The notes beneath the pieces are model-generated. The model was not told the origin of the DNA and ran no database searches. It saw only the letters and a program-made list of their open reading frames with translations. Of a stretch of 64,000 bases of DNA, positions 35,450 through 44,563 are shown in pieces (the first letter of the stretch is position 1; each line of letters starts with the position of its first letter). The stretch is from Sinorhizobium terangae (GTDB lineage Bacteria > Pseudomonadota > Alphaproteobacteria > Rhizobiales > Rhizobiaceae): assembly GCF_029714365.1 (NCBI RefSeq), contig NZ_CP121660.1, forward strand, positions 2,029,509-2,093,508. The letters are read 5' to 3'. A program made the translations under genes and the position numbers.

Positions 35450-36652
35450 ATGAAAATCACAGGTCTCGAAACCGTGCGCGTCGCCGAGCGCGCCAATCTC
35501 CTCTGGCTGCTCGTGCATACCGACGAAGGCATAACCGGCCTCGGGGAAACCTTCTTCGGCGCGGAGACCGTCGAAGCCTACATCCACGAGTACATCGCGC
35601 CCCGCGTGATCGGCCGTGATCCGCTGGAGATAGACCGCCTCGCGGCCGATCTCGTCGGCTATATCGGCTTCCGTTCCTCCGGCGCCGAAGTGCGCGGCAA
35701 CTCCGCCTTCGACATCGCGCTCTGGGACATTTTCGGAAAGGTGACGGGGCAGCCGATCGCCCAGCTTCTCGGCGGCTTCACGCGCCGCGAGATCCGCACC
35801 TATAACACCTGCGCCGGCACCGAATACATCAAGAAGGCGACCGGCCAGACGACCGCCAACTACGGCCTTTCGACCGGCAAGGATTATGACGACCTGAACG
35901 GCTTCCTGCACCGCGCCGACGAACTGGCGCTCTCGCTGCTCGAAGACGGCATCACCGCCATGAAGATTTGGCCGTTCGACGCGGCCGCCGAAAGGACGCG
36001 CGGCCAGTACATCTCGGTCCCCGACCTCAAGCGGGCGCTCGTCCCCTTCGAAAAGATCCGCGCGGCCGTCGGCGACAAGATGGACATCATGGTCGAGTTC
36101 CACTCCATGTGGCAGTTGCTGCCGGCCATGCAGATCGCCAAAGCGCTCGCCCCTTTCAACACCTTCTGGCATGAAGATCCGATCAAGATGGACAGCCTTT
36201 CGAGCCTGAAGCGCTATGCCGAAGTCTCGCCGGCCCCGATCTCGGCTTCCGAAACGCTCGCCACCCGGTGGGGTTTCCGCGACTACCTTGAAACCGGCGC
36301 GGCCGGTGTCGTCATGCTCGACATATCCTGGTGCGGCGGGCTCTCGGAAGCCCGCAAGATCGCGTCGATGGCCGAAGCCTGGCACCTGCCGGTCGCCCCC
36401 CACGACTGCACCGGCCCGGTGGTGCTCTGCGCCTCGACCCATCTGTCGCTCAATGCGCCGAATGCGCTGGTCCAGGAAAGCGTGCGCGCCTTCTACAACA
36501 CCTGGTATCGCGATCTTGTAACCGCGCTGCCGGAGGTGAAGAACGGGATGATCACGGTTCCCCCCGGTCCGGGCCTCGGCATGGAGCTTCATCCCGAGAT
36601 CGAGAAGACATTCACAGTCAGCCGCCGCATGTCGGACGCCTCAAGCATCTGA
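35450..36652 (+). CDS. Mandelate racemase/muconate lactonizing-type enolase-superfamily enzyme
   Basis: 400 residues. An N-terminal capping domain (MKITGLETVRVAERANLLWL) precedes a TIM barrel with the strand-end residues AMKIWPFD, the metal-binding acids in IMVEFH, WHEDP and SASE, and a catalytic His in APHDCTGP. Such enzymes abstract a proton alpha to a carboxylate; most bacterial members next to GntR regulators are sugar-acid dehydratases. GGAG lies before ATG 35450. It ends before a strong terminator. The exact acid cannot be named from sequence. Confidence 0.9.
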   Translation: MKITGLETVRVAERANLLWLLVHTDEGITGLGETFFGAETVEAYIHEYIAPRVIGRDPLEIDRLAADLVGYIGFRSSGAEVRGNSAFDIALWDIFGKVTGQPIAQLLGGFTRREIRTYNTCAGTEYIKKATGQTTANYGLSTGKDYDDLNGFLHRADELALSLLEDGITAMKIWPFDAAAERTRGQYISVPDLKRALVPFEKIRAAVGDKMDIMVEFHSMWQLLPAMQIAKALAPFNTFWHEDPIKMDSLSSLKRYAEVSPAPISASETLATRWGFRDYLETGAAGVVMLDISWCGGLSEARKIASMAEAWHLPVAPHDCTGPVVLCASTHLSLNAPNALVQESVRAFYNTWYRDLVTALPEVKNGMITVPPGPGLGMELHPEIEKTFTVSRRMSDASSI

Positions 36653-36809
36653 CGATGGCAAACCAATAGGGCGTCTGCGGCAACTCTTGAGCTCGCCGCC
36701 TTCGCCAGCCCGCCGCGGTAATGCTGCTCGGCAGGTGCTGTTTGGGCTGAACAACACGATCGGCACGCCAAGACCGACGCCAGGCTTCCGAGAAGCTCAA
36801 CATAAAGAA

Positions 36810-36845
36810 GCCCGCACCGGAGACCGCTGCGGGCGTCTTTTTTTT
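36810..36845 (+). terminator. Rho-independent terminator
   Basis: GCCCGCA (36810-36816) pairs with TGCGGGC (36828-36834), followed by GTC and a run of eight T's (36838-36845). It closes the GntR/enolase-superfamily transcript, about 160 bp after its last stop. Confidence 0.88.
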
Positions 36846-36869
36846 GGTGCGGTCCCCAAAGGACCGCCA

Positions 36870-36970
36870 CTGCAGCGCCGCGCGTCGGACGCGCAAAGGA
36901 TGCTGTAGCACTCTGAATTGCTGCATGTTTTTATCCTTAAATCAGCTAGGATTTAAGGAAACCTGCAGCA
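36870..36970 (+). repeat. RIME-like palindromic intergenic element, full copy B
   Basis: A complete copy: CTGCAGCGCCGCGCGTC with GGACGCGC, then ATGCTGTAGCACTCTGAATT, then TCCTTAAATC-AGCTAG-GATTTAAGGA and a closing CTGCAGCAG. It shares CACTCTGAATTGCTGCATGT exactly with the copy at 4430-4531. It fills the space between the terminator and the stop of the TRAP binding-protein gene. Confidence 0.8.
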
Positions 36971-36976
36971 GGGAGA

Positions 36977-37981
36977 TTACTTGCGGATCTCGGAAAGTTC
37001 GGCGAGGACTGCGTCCACGACGTCAGCACCGATCTCGTCCATGTGCTTTTGGTAAACGACCATCGACTTCTCGCGGATGCGGGTCTGTTCTTCCGGAGAC
37101 AGGACGTTCACTTCGAGGCCGGCGGCCTTGATCTTCTCCAGCGACTTCTTGTTCAGGTCTCCGATGACCTGACGCTCGACGTCGCGGCCGACGACGGCGC
37201 ATTCACGAAGGGCCGCCTGCTCTTCCGGGGTGTAAGTGTCGAAGATGGCCTTCGAGAACAGGAAGAGGAACGGCGTGTAGGCGTGGTTGGTCTCGGTGAT
37301 GTACTTCTGCACTTCGAAGAACTTCGAGGTGTCGATCGTCACATAGGGGTTTTCCTGGGCGTCGATCGTTTTGGTTTCGAGAGCCGAGAACACCTCGCCG
37401 AAGGCCATCGGCGTGGCGTTGGCGCCGAGGTTCTGGAAGGTATCGAGGAAGATGTTGTTCTGCATGACGCGGACCTTCAGGCCCGAGAAGTCTTCCCACT
37501 TCGTGACCGGACGGACGGAGTTCGACAGGTTACGGAAGCCGTTTTCCCAGTAAGCGAGGTTGACGAGGCCAACGGCTGCGAGCTTCTCGTCCATCATCTT
37601 GCCGAACTTGCCGTCGAGAACCTTGTAGGCTTCCTGGGCATTGGCGAAGAGGAACGGCAGGTCGAAGACGCCGAGAGCCGGCTCGATGCCGACGAGCGGC
37701 GACGACGAGGTCACGACGGCTTCCTGGACGCCCGAACGGAGCGCCTGGGTTGCCTGCAGGTCGCCGCCGAGCGCACCGCCCCAGAAGGCCGTCAGCTTGA
37801 GCTTGCCGCCGGACTTTTCGTCCAGGCACTTCTGCATGGCCTCGATACCATTACCGACCGGGTGGTCGGCGTTGATACCGTTCGACACACGGATATTGCG
37901 GTCGTTGAATTCGGCGAATGCCGGAGCCGAAGCCGTGCAGGCGAACGCGATGGCAGTCGTGGCGAGTAGAAGTTTTCTCAT
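36977..37981 (-). CDS. dctP: TRAP transporter substrate-binding protein
   Basis: 334 residues with a Sec signal peptide (MRKLLLATTAIAFACTASAP, cleaved near AFA-EFN). DctP-family features follow: VSNGINADHPVGNGIEAM, the GLKVRVMQNNIFLD segment with the Arg that forms the carboxylate salt bridge, and QENPYVTIDTSKFFEVQKYI. Ligands of this family are mostly carboxylates and sugar acids. The start at 37981 has GGGAGG upstream; the 517-codon frame runs into the permease gene. It is the last gene of the operon, an order seen in some DctQMP systems. Confidence 0.93.
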   Translation of the reverse strand: MRKLLLATTAIAFACTASAPAFAEFNDRNIRVSNGINADHPVGNGIEAMQKCLDEKSGGKLKLTAFWGGALGGDLQATQALRSGVQEAVVTSSSPLVGIEPALGVFDLPFLFANAQEAYKVLDGKFGKMMDEKLAAVGLVNLAYWENGFRNLSNSVRPVTKWEDFSGLKVRVMQNNIFLDTFQNLGANATPMAFGEVFSALETKTIDAQENPYVTIDTSKFFEVQKYITETNHAYTPFLFLFSKAIFDTYTPEEQAALRECAVVGRDVERQVIGDLNKKSLEKIKAAGLEVNVLSPEEQTRIREKSMVVYQKHMDEIGADVVDAVLAELSEIRK

Positions 37982-38031
37982 AATTATCCTCCCAATGGAT
38001 GGCTGAGTGAGAAGGTTGGACGTGCTGGCTG

Positions 38032-39309
38032 TCAGTGCAGCCAGCGCGCCGGTACGATGACCAGGTCCGGGAACAGGACCAGGAGAAAGAGCACGATCGT
38101 CTGCGCAGCGAGGAACGGCCACACACCCGCCGTGACCTTTCCGAGCGGGATGCGGCCGACGCCGCTGACGACGTTGAGAACGACGCCGACCGGCGGGGTC
38201 AGAAGACCGATGCAGTTGTTCATGATGAACAGGACGCCGAAGTAGACCGGGTCGATGCCCGCCTGCTTGATGATCGGCATGAGTACCGGCGTCAGGATCA
38301 GAATCGTCGGCGTCAGGTCCAGAGCGGTGCCGACGATCAGCACCAGGATCATGACAACGAACATCAGCAGGATCGGACGGTCGATCAACGGTTCGATGTA
38401 GCCGGTGATCTCGGCCGGAATGTTCGCGGCAGTGATCAACCAGGCGGAAACGAGCGCGGCGCAGACCAGGAACATGATCACGGACGTCGTCTTTGCCGCC
38501 TGCAGGATCACGCGCGGAAGCTCTTTCCACGTCAGCTCACGGTAAATGAACAGGCCGACGAAGAGGGCGTAGGCCGCGGCGACGACGGCCGCTTCCGTGG
38601 GGGTGACCATGCCCGCCTTGATGCCGCCGAGAATGATGATCGGCATGCCGAGCGCCCAGAGTGCCCGACCGGTCACCTGGAGGCGTTCCTTCATCGACGC
38701 GCGCGGAAGTGCCTCGACCTTGTCCTTGCGCACGACGATCAGCCAGGTGCCGATCAACGCAATGCCCATCATGAGGCCGGGAACGATGCCGGCCATGAAG
38801 AGCTGCGTGATCGAAACGTTGGCGGCGACGCCGAAGACGATGAAGGCCATGGACGGCGGAATGACCGGTGCGATGATGCCGCCAGCGGCGATGAGACCGG
38901 CCGAACGCGGGACATTGTAGCCTGCCTTGGCCATCATCGGGATGAGGATGGCGGCGAGCGCGGCGGTGTCCGCGGCCGCGGAGCCGGAAATGCTGGCCAT
39001 GATCAGCGCGGCGACGATCGCCACGATGCCGAGACCGCCACGAATGTGTCCCACGCAGGCGATGGCGAAATCGATGATCCGGCGCGAAAGGCCGCCGGCG
39101 TTCATCAGCTCGCCCGCCAGAATGAAGAACGGAATGGCGAGCAGAGTGAAGGTGTCAGCCCCGGCGATCATGTTCTGGGCGATGATCTGGGTGTTGAACA
39201 TCCCCATGTACCACATGAGCACGACGCCGCAGAACATCAGCGAAAATGCAACCGGCACCCCGATCGCCATGGCTCCCAGCAGGGAACCAACAAAAACGAA
39301 AAGGGTCAT
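38032..39309 (-). CDS. dctM: TRAP transporter large permease
   Basis: 425 residues, about 12 hydrophobic segments, with DctM signatures LLAIPFFILAGELMNAGGLS and SISGSAAADTAALAAILIPMM. It uses the sodium or proton gradient for substrate import. Its ATG overlaps the stop of the small permease by one base (TGATG), showing coupling. Confidence 0.95.
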   Translation of the reverse strand: MTLFVFVGSLLGAMAIGVPVAFSLMFCGVVLMWYMGMFNTQIIAQNMIAGADTFTLLAIPFFILAGELMNAGGLSRRIIDFAIACVGHIRGGLGIVAIVAALIMASISGSAAADTAALAAILIPMMAKAGYNVPRSAGLIAAGGIIAPVIPPSMAFIVFGVAANVSITQLFMAGIVPGLMMGIALIGTWLIVVRKDKVEALPRASMKERLQVTGRALWALGMPIIILGGIKAGMVTPTEAAVVAAAYALFVGLFIYRELTWKELPRVILQAAKTTSVIMFLVCAALVSAWLITAANIPAEITGYIEPLIDRPILLMFVVMILVLIVGTALDLTPTILILTPVLMPIIKQAGIDPVYFGVLFIMNNCIGLLTPPVGVVLNVVSGVGRIPLGKVTAGVWPFLAAQTIVLFLLVLFPDLVIVPARWLH

Positions 39310-39842
39310 CAGCTACGCTCCGCCATCTGTTCGAGAGTGAGGTTTTCGCCAGCGAAAGCCTCGATTTCTTCCTGGGTCACGCGACCGGTAAGGAGACGAA
39401 CAAGACGTTCAAGCGCGATGATCACGCAGCCGGCGCCGGTAAAGAAGCCGATGCCGTAGACGAAGCCCATCGACAGGCCGGTCACAGGCGCCTTCATGCT
39501 CCAGTTGATCGGAAGCTGCTTCCAGGTGCCCCAGAAGAAGATCGCCGAACAGGCGATGATCACCAGATTGCTGAGGATCATGCAGACGATGCGCCCCTTG
39601 CGGCCGAGAATCGCGACCAGCGATTCGACGCCCAGGTGTCCGTGTTCGCGGAAGGTCACGACGGCGCCGATGAAGGTTACCCAGACGAAGAAGTAGCGCG
39701 CCAGTTCATCCGACACTGTCAGGCCGGAATTCATGGAGTAGCGCATGACGACGTTGACGAAAACCATGACGGCCATCCCCGAAAGAAGGATGATCAGCAG
39801 GATTTCGAGAGCTTTGTAGAATAGATCGATTGGCTTTTGCAC
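39309..39842 (-). CDS. dctQ: TRAP transporter small permease
   Basis: 177 residues with four transmembrane segments, typical of DctQ (ILLIILLSGMAVMVFVNVVMR and the conserved DELARYFFVWVTFIGA). The start is GTG 39842 because a strong GGGGGAGG precedes it; the longer ATG frame lies in the upstream gene. It follows the FAH-family gene by 22 bp, so uptake and catabolism share one transcript. Confidence 0.92.
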   Translation of the reverse strand: MQKPIDLFYKALEILLIILLSGMAVMVFVNVVMRYSMNSGLTVSDELARYFFVWVTFIGAVVTFREHGHLGVESLVAILGRKGRIVCMILSNLVIIACSAIFFWGTWKQLPINWSMKAPVTGLSMGFVYGIGFFTGAGCVIIALERLVRLLTGRVTQEEIEAFAGENLTLEQMAERS

Positions 39843-39864
39843 TCGGTCCTCCCCCGTTCGAAAA

Positions 39865-41031
39865 TTACAAGAGGCCGCGCTTGGCGAGGTTTCGCATGAG
39901 GGCGCCGACCCCGAAGGTCCACTCCGGGCAGGCATCGCAGCGATCAACCCAGTTCACCAGACGCCCGAGCTTCGGCGTCGATATTTCCACCCGGTCGCCC
40001 ACTTCGTGCGTGAAGCCTTGTCCGACGCCACGGCGATCCTTCACCGGCGCGAACATGGTGCCGAGGAACAGCACCGCACCGTCCGGATACTGGTGATTGC
40101 GGTTGCGCAGTTGCGACACCAGGTTTTCCGGGCTGCGGCTGATCGCTTCCATCGGGCTTTCACCGGCCATCTCGAAACCGTCCTCGCCCTTGACCAGCAG
40201 CGAGACGCGAACCTTGCGCAGGTCGTCGATCGTGAAGTTCTCATCGAACAGGCGAATGAACGGACCGATCGAGCAGGACGCATTGTTGTCCTTCGCCTTG
40301 CCGAGCAGCAAGGCGGAACGGCCTTCGACATCACGCAGGTTCACGTCGTTGCCGAGCGTGGCGCCGAGGATCGTGCCGTCGGAACGAACTGCGAGCACGA
40401 CTTCTGGCTCGGGATTGTTCCACTGCGAGATCGGATGAATGCCAACCGTGTCGCCACAGCCGACGGACGACATGGGCTGCGACTTGGTGAAGATCTCGGC
40501 GTCGGGGCCGATTCCGACCTCGAGGTACTGCGACCAGAGATTCATGTCCTGCAGCAGCGCCTTGACCTTTGCCGCCTGCTCCGAACCGGCCACGAGACCG
40601 CGCAAGCTGTCGCCGAGCACCGGCGCCAGCCGGTCGCGGATTTCGCGTGCCCGGGAGGAATCGCCCTTGGCCTGCTCCTCGATCACGCGCTCGAGCATGC
40701 TGTCGGCGAAGGTGACGCCAGCCGCCTTGATCGACTGAAGGTCGATCGGTGCCAGAAGTTCGCCCGCCTTGCCGGAGAGGAAATCGTCGAGGGAGCCGAG
40801 ATCGGCGAGACCGGTCGCGGATTTCAGCCGGTCGACCAGCCCGTCCTGCTCGAACAGGAAGGAAACGGTGGCGGCGACGGTCGTCAGGTCAAGCAAACGT
40901 CCGTCGCGCAGCAGGACCGGACATGGGCCATCGACGGCCTTCGACCACACACGCCCGACCAGAACGGCCTGCGCTGCGTCTTCCGGCAAAATTCCGGCCG
41001 CGGATAGTGAATGCTTGGAAACCAAGTCCAT
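39865..41031 (-). CDS. FAH-family 2-keto-3-deoxy-sugar-acid dehydratase-like protein (XylX type)
   Basis: 388 residues. The size and the block LWSQYLEVGIGPDAEIFTK, the segments WNNPEPEVVL, GNDVNLRDVEGRSALLL and KAKDNNASCSIGPF, and the end GVGALMRNLAKRGLL resemble Caulobacter XylX, which dehydrates 2-keto-3-deoxy-D-xylonate to 2-oxoglutarate semialdehyde. The Glu/Asp metal site lies in the NPEPE and KDNN strands. It leads the operon with the TRAP genes, which suggests that the imported sugar acid feeds it. The start is unsure: GGGAGG directly abuts ATG 41031, while TTG 41025 is spaced 6 bases from it and may be the real start. Confidence 0.85.
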   Translation of the reverse strand: MDLVSKHSLSAAGILPEDAAQAVLVGRVWSKAVDGPCPVLLRDGRLLDLTTVAATVSFLFEQDGLVDRLKSATGLADLGSLDDFLSGKAGELLAPIDLQSIKAAGVTFADSMLERVIEEQAKGDSSRAREIRDRLAPVLGDSLRGLVAGSEQAAKVKALLQDMNLWSQYLEVGIGPDAEIFTKSQPMSSVGCGDTVGIHPISQWNNPEPEVVLAVRSDGTILGATLGNDVNLRDVEGRSALLLGKAKDNNASCSIGPFIRLFDENFTIDDLRKVRVSLLVKGEDGFEMAGESPMEAISRSPENLVSQLRNRNHQYPDGAVLFLGTMFAPVKDRRGVGQGFTHEVGDRVEISTPKLGRLVNWVDRCDACPEWTFGVGALMRNLAKRGLL

Positions 41032-41079
41032 CCTCCCTTGAATGTCTCCCAGGCAGCGGCCTCCTGCTGCCTTGCCTTA

Positions 41080-41098
41080 TTGTCAGGATGTCTGACAA
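41080..41098. promoter_or_regulatory. GntR operator upstream of the XylX-like/TRAP operon
   Basis: TTGTCAG-GATGT-CTGACAA is a perfect 7-bp inverted repeat. Its right part ATGTCTGACAA resembles TTATCAGACAA at 43491-43501 upstream of the FAD-oxidase and DenD-like genes, so one regulator may act at both. It lies 49 bp before the start codon. Confidence 0.65.
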
Positions 41099-41235
41099 CG
41101 CTCCTGAATCGTTTTAGTCGGACTCCGCCGCACTGTCCAGCGTTCAAAATCACGACTGCTCAAAAAGCCGCCACGCTTGAGACTGTCCTCACAATTTCCA
41201 CAGACTCTCGACGATTGGCTTGATCAAATGCGAGC

Positions 41236-41943
41236 TCAATAGGCCTCGAGCGTCAGGTCGAGCCGCCTCGCCGCCCCCAACAGGTGCGCCTTCATCGCCT
41301 CCCTCGCCCGCTTCGGATCCCGGCTGGCAATGGCATCGCGCAAGGCGACGTGCTCCTCGATCGTCACCTCGACGATCTCCTCCAGAACCGCGGCCGCCCG
41401 CGCGGCATTGATCGCCACACTGATGCGCTCCGCGATGAACCCGATGAAGACCGAGAAGTATTCGTTTCCGGTCGCGGCGGCCACCGCGCGGTGAAACGCA
41501 AGGTCGGCGAGGATGCCTTCCGCCGTCCATTTTTCCGCGCCGCTCATGCTGGCGAGCGCTTCGTCGATACGCTCAAGGTCGTCGGCCGTATGGTGCAGCG
41601 CGGCCAGGCCCGCGGCCTCGATCTCCAGCGGCACACGCAACTGAAAGAGATCACGGAAACTTTCGCGGTCGGCGAGCTCATCCTGCTCGATGCGGATCGG
41701 TCGTGCGTGAGGCTCGGTGACGAAGGCACCGACACCCTGGCGCGTCTCCACCAGTCCTTCATTGCGCAGCTGCGCAATCGCCTCACGTACCACGGACCGG
41801 CTCACGCCCAACGCCTTCGCCAGAAAGTGTTCGGTCGGCAGCTTTTCGCCCGGACGCATCCGGCCCTCGGTGATGTCGCGCGCAATCTGACCGGCAATGC
41901 GCGCCGGCAGATGTTCATTTCGCCTGATATGTCCGAATTCCAT
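41236..41943 (-). CDS. GntR/FadR-family regulator of the sugar-acid locus
   Basis: 235 residues: winged helix LPARIAGQIARDITEGRMRP...LGVSRSVVREAIAQLRNEGL, then an FCD domain with DLAFHRAVAAATGN and EEHVALRDAI. It lies 45 bp after the FAD-oxidase gene on the same strand and about 200 bp before the FAH/TRAP operon. Two similar operator-like boxes flank it at 41080-41098 and 43487-43505. It probably represses the whole locus until a pathway acid is bound. Confidence 0.92.
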   Translation of the reverse strand: MEFGHIRRNEHLPARIAGQIARDITEGRMRPGEKLPTEHFLAKALGVSRSVVREAIAQLRNEGLVETRQGVGAFVTEPHARPIRIEQDELADRESFRDLFQLRVPLEIEAAGLAALHHTADDLERIDEALASMSGAEKWTAEGILADLAFHRAVAAATGNEYFSVFIGFIAERISVAINAARAAAVLEEIVEVTIEEHVALRDAIASRDPKRAREAMKAHLLGAARRLDLTLEAY

Positions 41944-41988
41944 CGTCTTTTACGTCCCGCCTCCTCCGCGTCACGTGAGGGTTTTCCA

Positions 41989-43416
41989 TCAATCCCTCGC
42001 GAAACTCAATTGGCAACCGGGGTTCATCCGAAGATCCGGATCGATCGCCGTCTTCGCCGCGGTCAGCAGCTTGCGCCGAACCTCGGTGAGACGCGTGTCG
42101 AAGTCGGATTTCTTCAAGCGACCGATGCCATGCTCGGCACTGATCGAGCCGTGATAGCCGTCGAGCACGTCGTTGATGATCTTCTTCGCCCTGTAGATCC
42201 GCGCATCGATCTCACTGCGCGGCAGGTCACCCGGCGGCAGCACGTTCAGATGCACGTTGCCGTCGCCGACATGGCCGTAGGAGACGCAGACGCATTCCGG
42301 AAGTGCGTCGTAAACGGCCTTCTCGGCATCACGCACGAAGTCGGCGAGCCGCGACAGCGGAACGGAAACGTCGGTGCGCAAGTGCGGACCGCGCTTGGCT
42401 TGCCCTTCGTTCATGCCCTCGCGGAAAAGCCAGAGATTGCGTGCCTGCGCCTTGGACGTGGCGACCACCCCGTCGACCACGAGACCGTCGCCCATGACAC
42501 CTTCAAGGAAGCGCTCCATCAGATCCGACACATCGACCAGCCCCGAGCCCGAGATTTCGAGCAGCGCATAGGCCGGGTGGTCGCCCGACATCGGCATGGC
42601 GAGGTCCGGCATCGCCTCGCGCGCCAGCGTGAAGGCGAGCGGCGGCATGAACTCGAAAGCCGACAGGAGGTCGCAGCAGTCGCGGCGGGCACGGCGGTAG
42701 AGCGCGATCACGTCGTCGAGCGAATTCAATCCCAGAAGGGCGGTGACCACCTGATCCGGCATCGGCATCAGCTTCACCGCGACCGCCGTAATGATCCCGA
42801 GCGTACCTTCGGCTCCGATGAACAGTTGCTTCAGATCGATGCCGCGATTGTCCTTGCGCAGCGTCGACAAGCCTTCGAAAACCGAACCGTCGGGCAGGAC
42901 GACTTCCAGCCCCAGCACCAGTTCGCGCGTCATGCCGTAGCGCAGGACATTGATGCCGCCGGCATTGGTGGAGACATTGCCGCCGATTCGGCAGGACCCC
43001 TGCGCACCGAGCGCGAGCGGAAAGAACATTCCGGCTTCCTCGACCTTGTCCTTGAATTCGGAAAGGATAGTGCCCGCCTCGACGACCGCCGAAAAATCGT
43101 CGGCGTCAATCCGGCGGATGGTACTCATGCGCTCGAGGCTGAGCACGACCTGGTTTTCCGGCGCATCCGGCGTCGCACCCAGCACAAGGCCGGTGTTGCC
43201 GCCCTGCGGCACGATCGCGACGCCGAGTTCTGCGCAGACGCGCACCGCCTTCGAGACATCCTCGGTGGAGCGCGGACGAAGGACGGCGATCGCTCCGGTG
43301 GTCACGTCGCCGTGCCAGTCTCGACAATAGCGCTCCATCTCTTTCCCGAGGAGGACCAGGTCTGCCCCGAGGGCGTCCACGAATTTCTGCTGATACGACT
43401 GGATGCTCACGCTCAC
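41989..43416 (-). CDS. FAD-linked 2-hydroxyacid oxidase/dehydrogenase (GlcD/D-lactate dehydrogenase-like)
   Basis: 475 residues. FAD_binding_4 domain with PQGGNTGLVLGATPD and the GSCRIGGNVSTNAGGINVLRYG segment, then an FAD-oxidase C-terminal domain with the closing SAEHGIGRLK. These enzymes oxidise D-2-hydroxyacids such as D-lactate, glycolate or D-2-hydroxyglutarate to the keto acid. The start is GTG 43416, with GGAGGGG 4 bases upstream. It is divergent from the DenD-like gene across a shared operator; it probably oxidises a hydroxyacid intermediate or end-product of the pathway. Confidence 0.9.
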   Translation of the reverse strand: MSVSIQSYQQKFVDALGADLVLLGKEMERYCRDWHGDVTTGAIAVLRPRSTEDVSKAVRVCAELGVAIVPQGGNTGLVLGATPDAPENQVVLSLERMSTIRRIDADDFSAVVEAGTILSEFKDKVEEAGMFFPLALGAQGSCRIGGNVSTNAGGINVLRYGMTRELVLGLEVVLPDGSVFEGLSTLRKDNRGIDLKQLFIGAEGTLGIITAVAVKLMPMPDQVVTALLGLNSLDDVIALYRRARRDCCDLLSAFEFMPPLAFTLAREAMPDLAMPMSGDHPAYALLEISGSGLVDVSDLMERFLEGVMGDGLVVDGVVATSKAQARNLWLFREGMNEGQAKRGPHLRTDVSVPLSRLADFVRDAEKAVYDALPECVCVSYGHVGDGNVHLNVLPPGDLPRSEIDARIYRAKKIINDVLDGYHGSISAEHGIGRLKKSDFDTRLTEVRRKLLTAAKTAIDPDLRMNPGCQLSFARD

Positions 43417-43486
43417 ATGCCCCTCCCGCCCCGGCGCCGACGACCTGTGCGGGACACCAATTATTCTGTTTTCAAACGCATCATAT

Positions 43487-43505
43487 AAGGTTATCAGACA
43501 ACCTT
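43487..43505. promoter_or_regulatory. GntR operator in the FAD-oxidase/DenD divergent promoter
   Basis: AAGGTT-ATCAGAC-AACCTT is a perfect 6-bp inverted repeat and contains TTATCAGACAA, close to the FadR-type box at 41088-41098. It lies between the two divergent starts (71 bp from GTG 43416, 75 bp from ATG 43580). Confidence 0.65.
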
Positions 43506-43579
43506 ACAATGGCTTTTTTCGGTTGAGTGGTGCGCACCTTCGTCGGAAGGTGCGAACGAAAGCATGGAGGAGTAATCAC

Positions 43580-44563
43580 ATGCACATTCTGATCATCGGC
43601 GCCGCCGGCATGGTGGGTCGCAAGCTCACGGCACGTCTTGCAAAGGACGGAAACCTGGACGGCCGCGCCATCGAAGCGATGACGCTGGTCGACGTCGTCA
43701 CCCCGGAAGCGCCGGCGGGTTTCACCGGCAAGACGAACCTTGAAACCGTTGACCTTTCGTCTGCCGGCGAAGCCGAGCGCCTCGTTGCCGGACGGCCGGA
43801 CGTGATCTTCCACCTCGCCGCCATCGTGTCGGGCGAAGCCGAACTCGACTTCGACAAGGGCTACCGCATCAACCTCGACGGCACCCGTTACCTGTTCGAC
43901 GCGATCCGCATCGCCCACGGCCAGGACGGCTACAAGCCGCGTGTCGTCTTCACCTCGTCGATCGCCGTCTTCGGCGCTCCCCTGCCCTACCCGATCCCGG
44001 ACGAGTTCCACACCACGCCGCTGACCAGCTACGGCACCCAGAAGGCGATCTGCGAACTCTTGCTGTCGGACTATTCGCGTCGCGGCTTCTTCGACGGCAT
44101 CGGCATCCGCCTTCCGACCATCTGCATCCGTCCGGGGAAGCCGAACAAGGCTGCCTCCGGCTTCTTCTCCAACATCCTGCGTGAGCCGCTGGTCGGCCTG
44201 GAAGCCGTACTTCCGGTCTCCGAGGACGTCCGCCACTGGCACGCCTCGCCGCGCTCGGCCGTCGGCTTCCTGATTCACGGCGCGACCATCGACGTCGAAA
44301 AGGTCGGCCCGCGCCGCAATCTTTCGATGCCGGGCCTCAGCGCCACCGTCGGCGAACAGATCGAGGCTCTGCGCCGCGTAGCTGGCGAGAAGGCCGTGTC
44401 GCTGATCCGTCGCGAACCCGACGAGATGATCATGCGCATGTGCGCCGGCTGGGCGCCCGGTTTCGAAGCCAAGCGCGCCATCGAACTCGGTTTCACCGCT
44501 GAAAAGTCCTTCGACGAGATCATCAAGGTCCACATCGAGGACGAATTGGGAGGCAAGCTCTGA
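43580..44563 (+). CDS. denD: NAD-dependent sugar-acid dehydrogenase (D-erythronate dehydrogenase-like, extended SDR)
   Basis: 327 residues. Rossmann motif IIGAAGMVG (G7, G10, G13), catalytic Ser in VVFTSSIAVFG and Y151/K155 in SYGTQKAIC. The overall sequence resembles DenD, which oxidises D-erythronate to 2-keto-D-erythronate in pathways that also need a DUF1537 kinase; no such kinase is in this window, so the substrate here may differ. ATG 43580 is chosen since GGAGG precedes it and the Rossmann strand begins there. Its stop overlaps the next gene's start (TGATG). It is the first gene of a three-gene operon. Confidence 0.82.
   Translation: MHILIIGAAGMVGRKLTARLAKDGNLDGRAIEAMTLVDVVTPEAPAGFTGKTNLETVDLSSAGEAERLVAGRPDVIFHLAAIVSGEAELDFDKGYRINLDGTRYLFDAIRIAHGQDGYKPRVVFTSSIAVFGAPLPYPIPDEFHTTPLTSYGTQKAICELLLSDYSRRGFFDGIGIRLPTICIRPGKPNKAASGFFSNILREPLVGLEAVLPVSEDVRHWHASPRSAVGFLIHGATIDVEKVGPRRNLSMPGLSATVGEQIEALRRVAGEKAVSLIRREPDEMIMRMCAGWAPGFEAKRAIELGFTAEKSFDEIIKVHIEDELGGKL

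Noticed and set aside
36977-38530. 517-codon version of the TRAP binding protein
   Set aside because: The N-terminal 183 codons are out-of-frame dctM sequence; the real start at 37981 has a signal peptide and GGGAGG.
38035-39459. 474-codon plus-strand frame opposite dctM
   Set aside because: Very rich in Asp, Arg, Gln and His, as expected opposite a hydrophobic permease; no motifs.
41284-43488. 734-codon plus-strand frame opposite gntR and the FAD oxidase
   Set aside because: Spans two genuine minus-strand genes; antisense composition.
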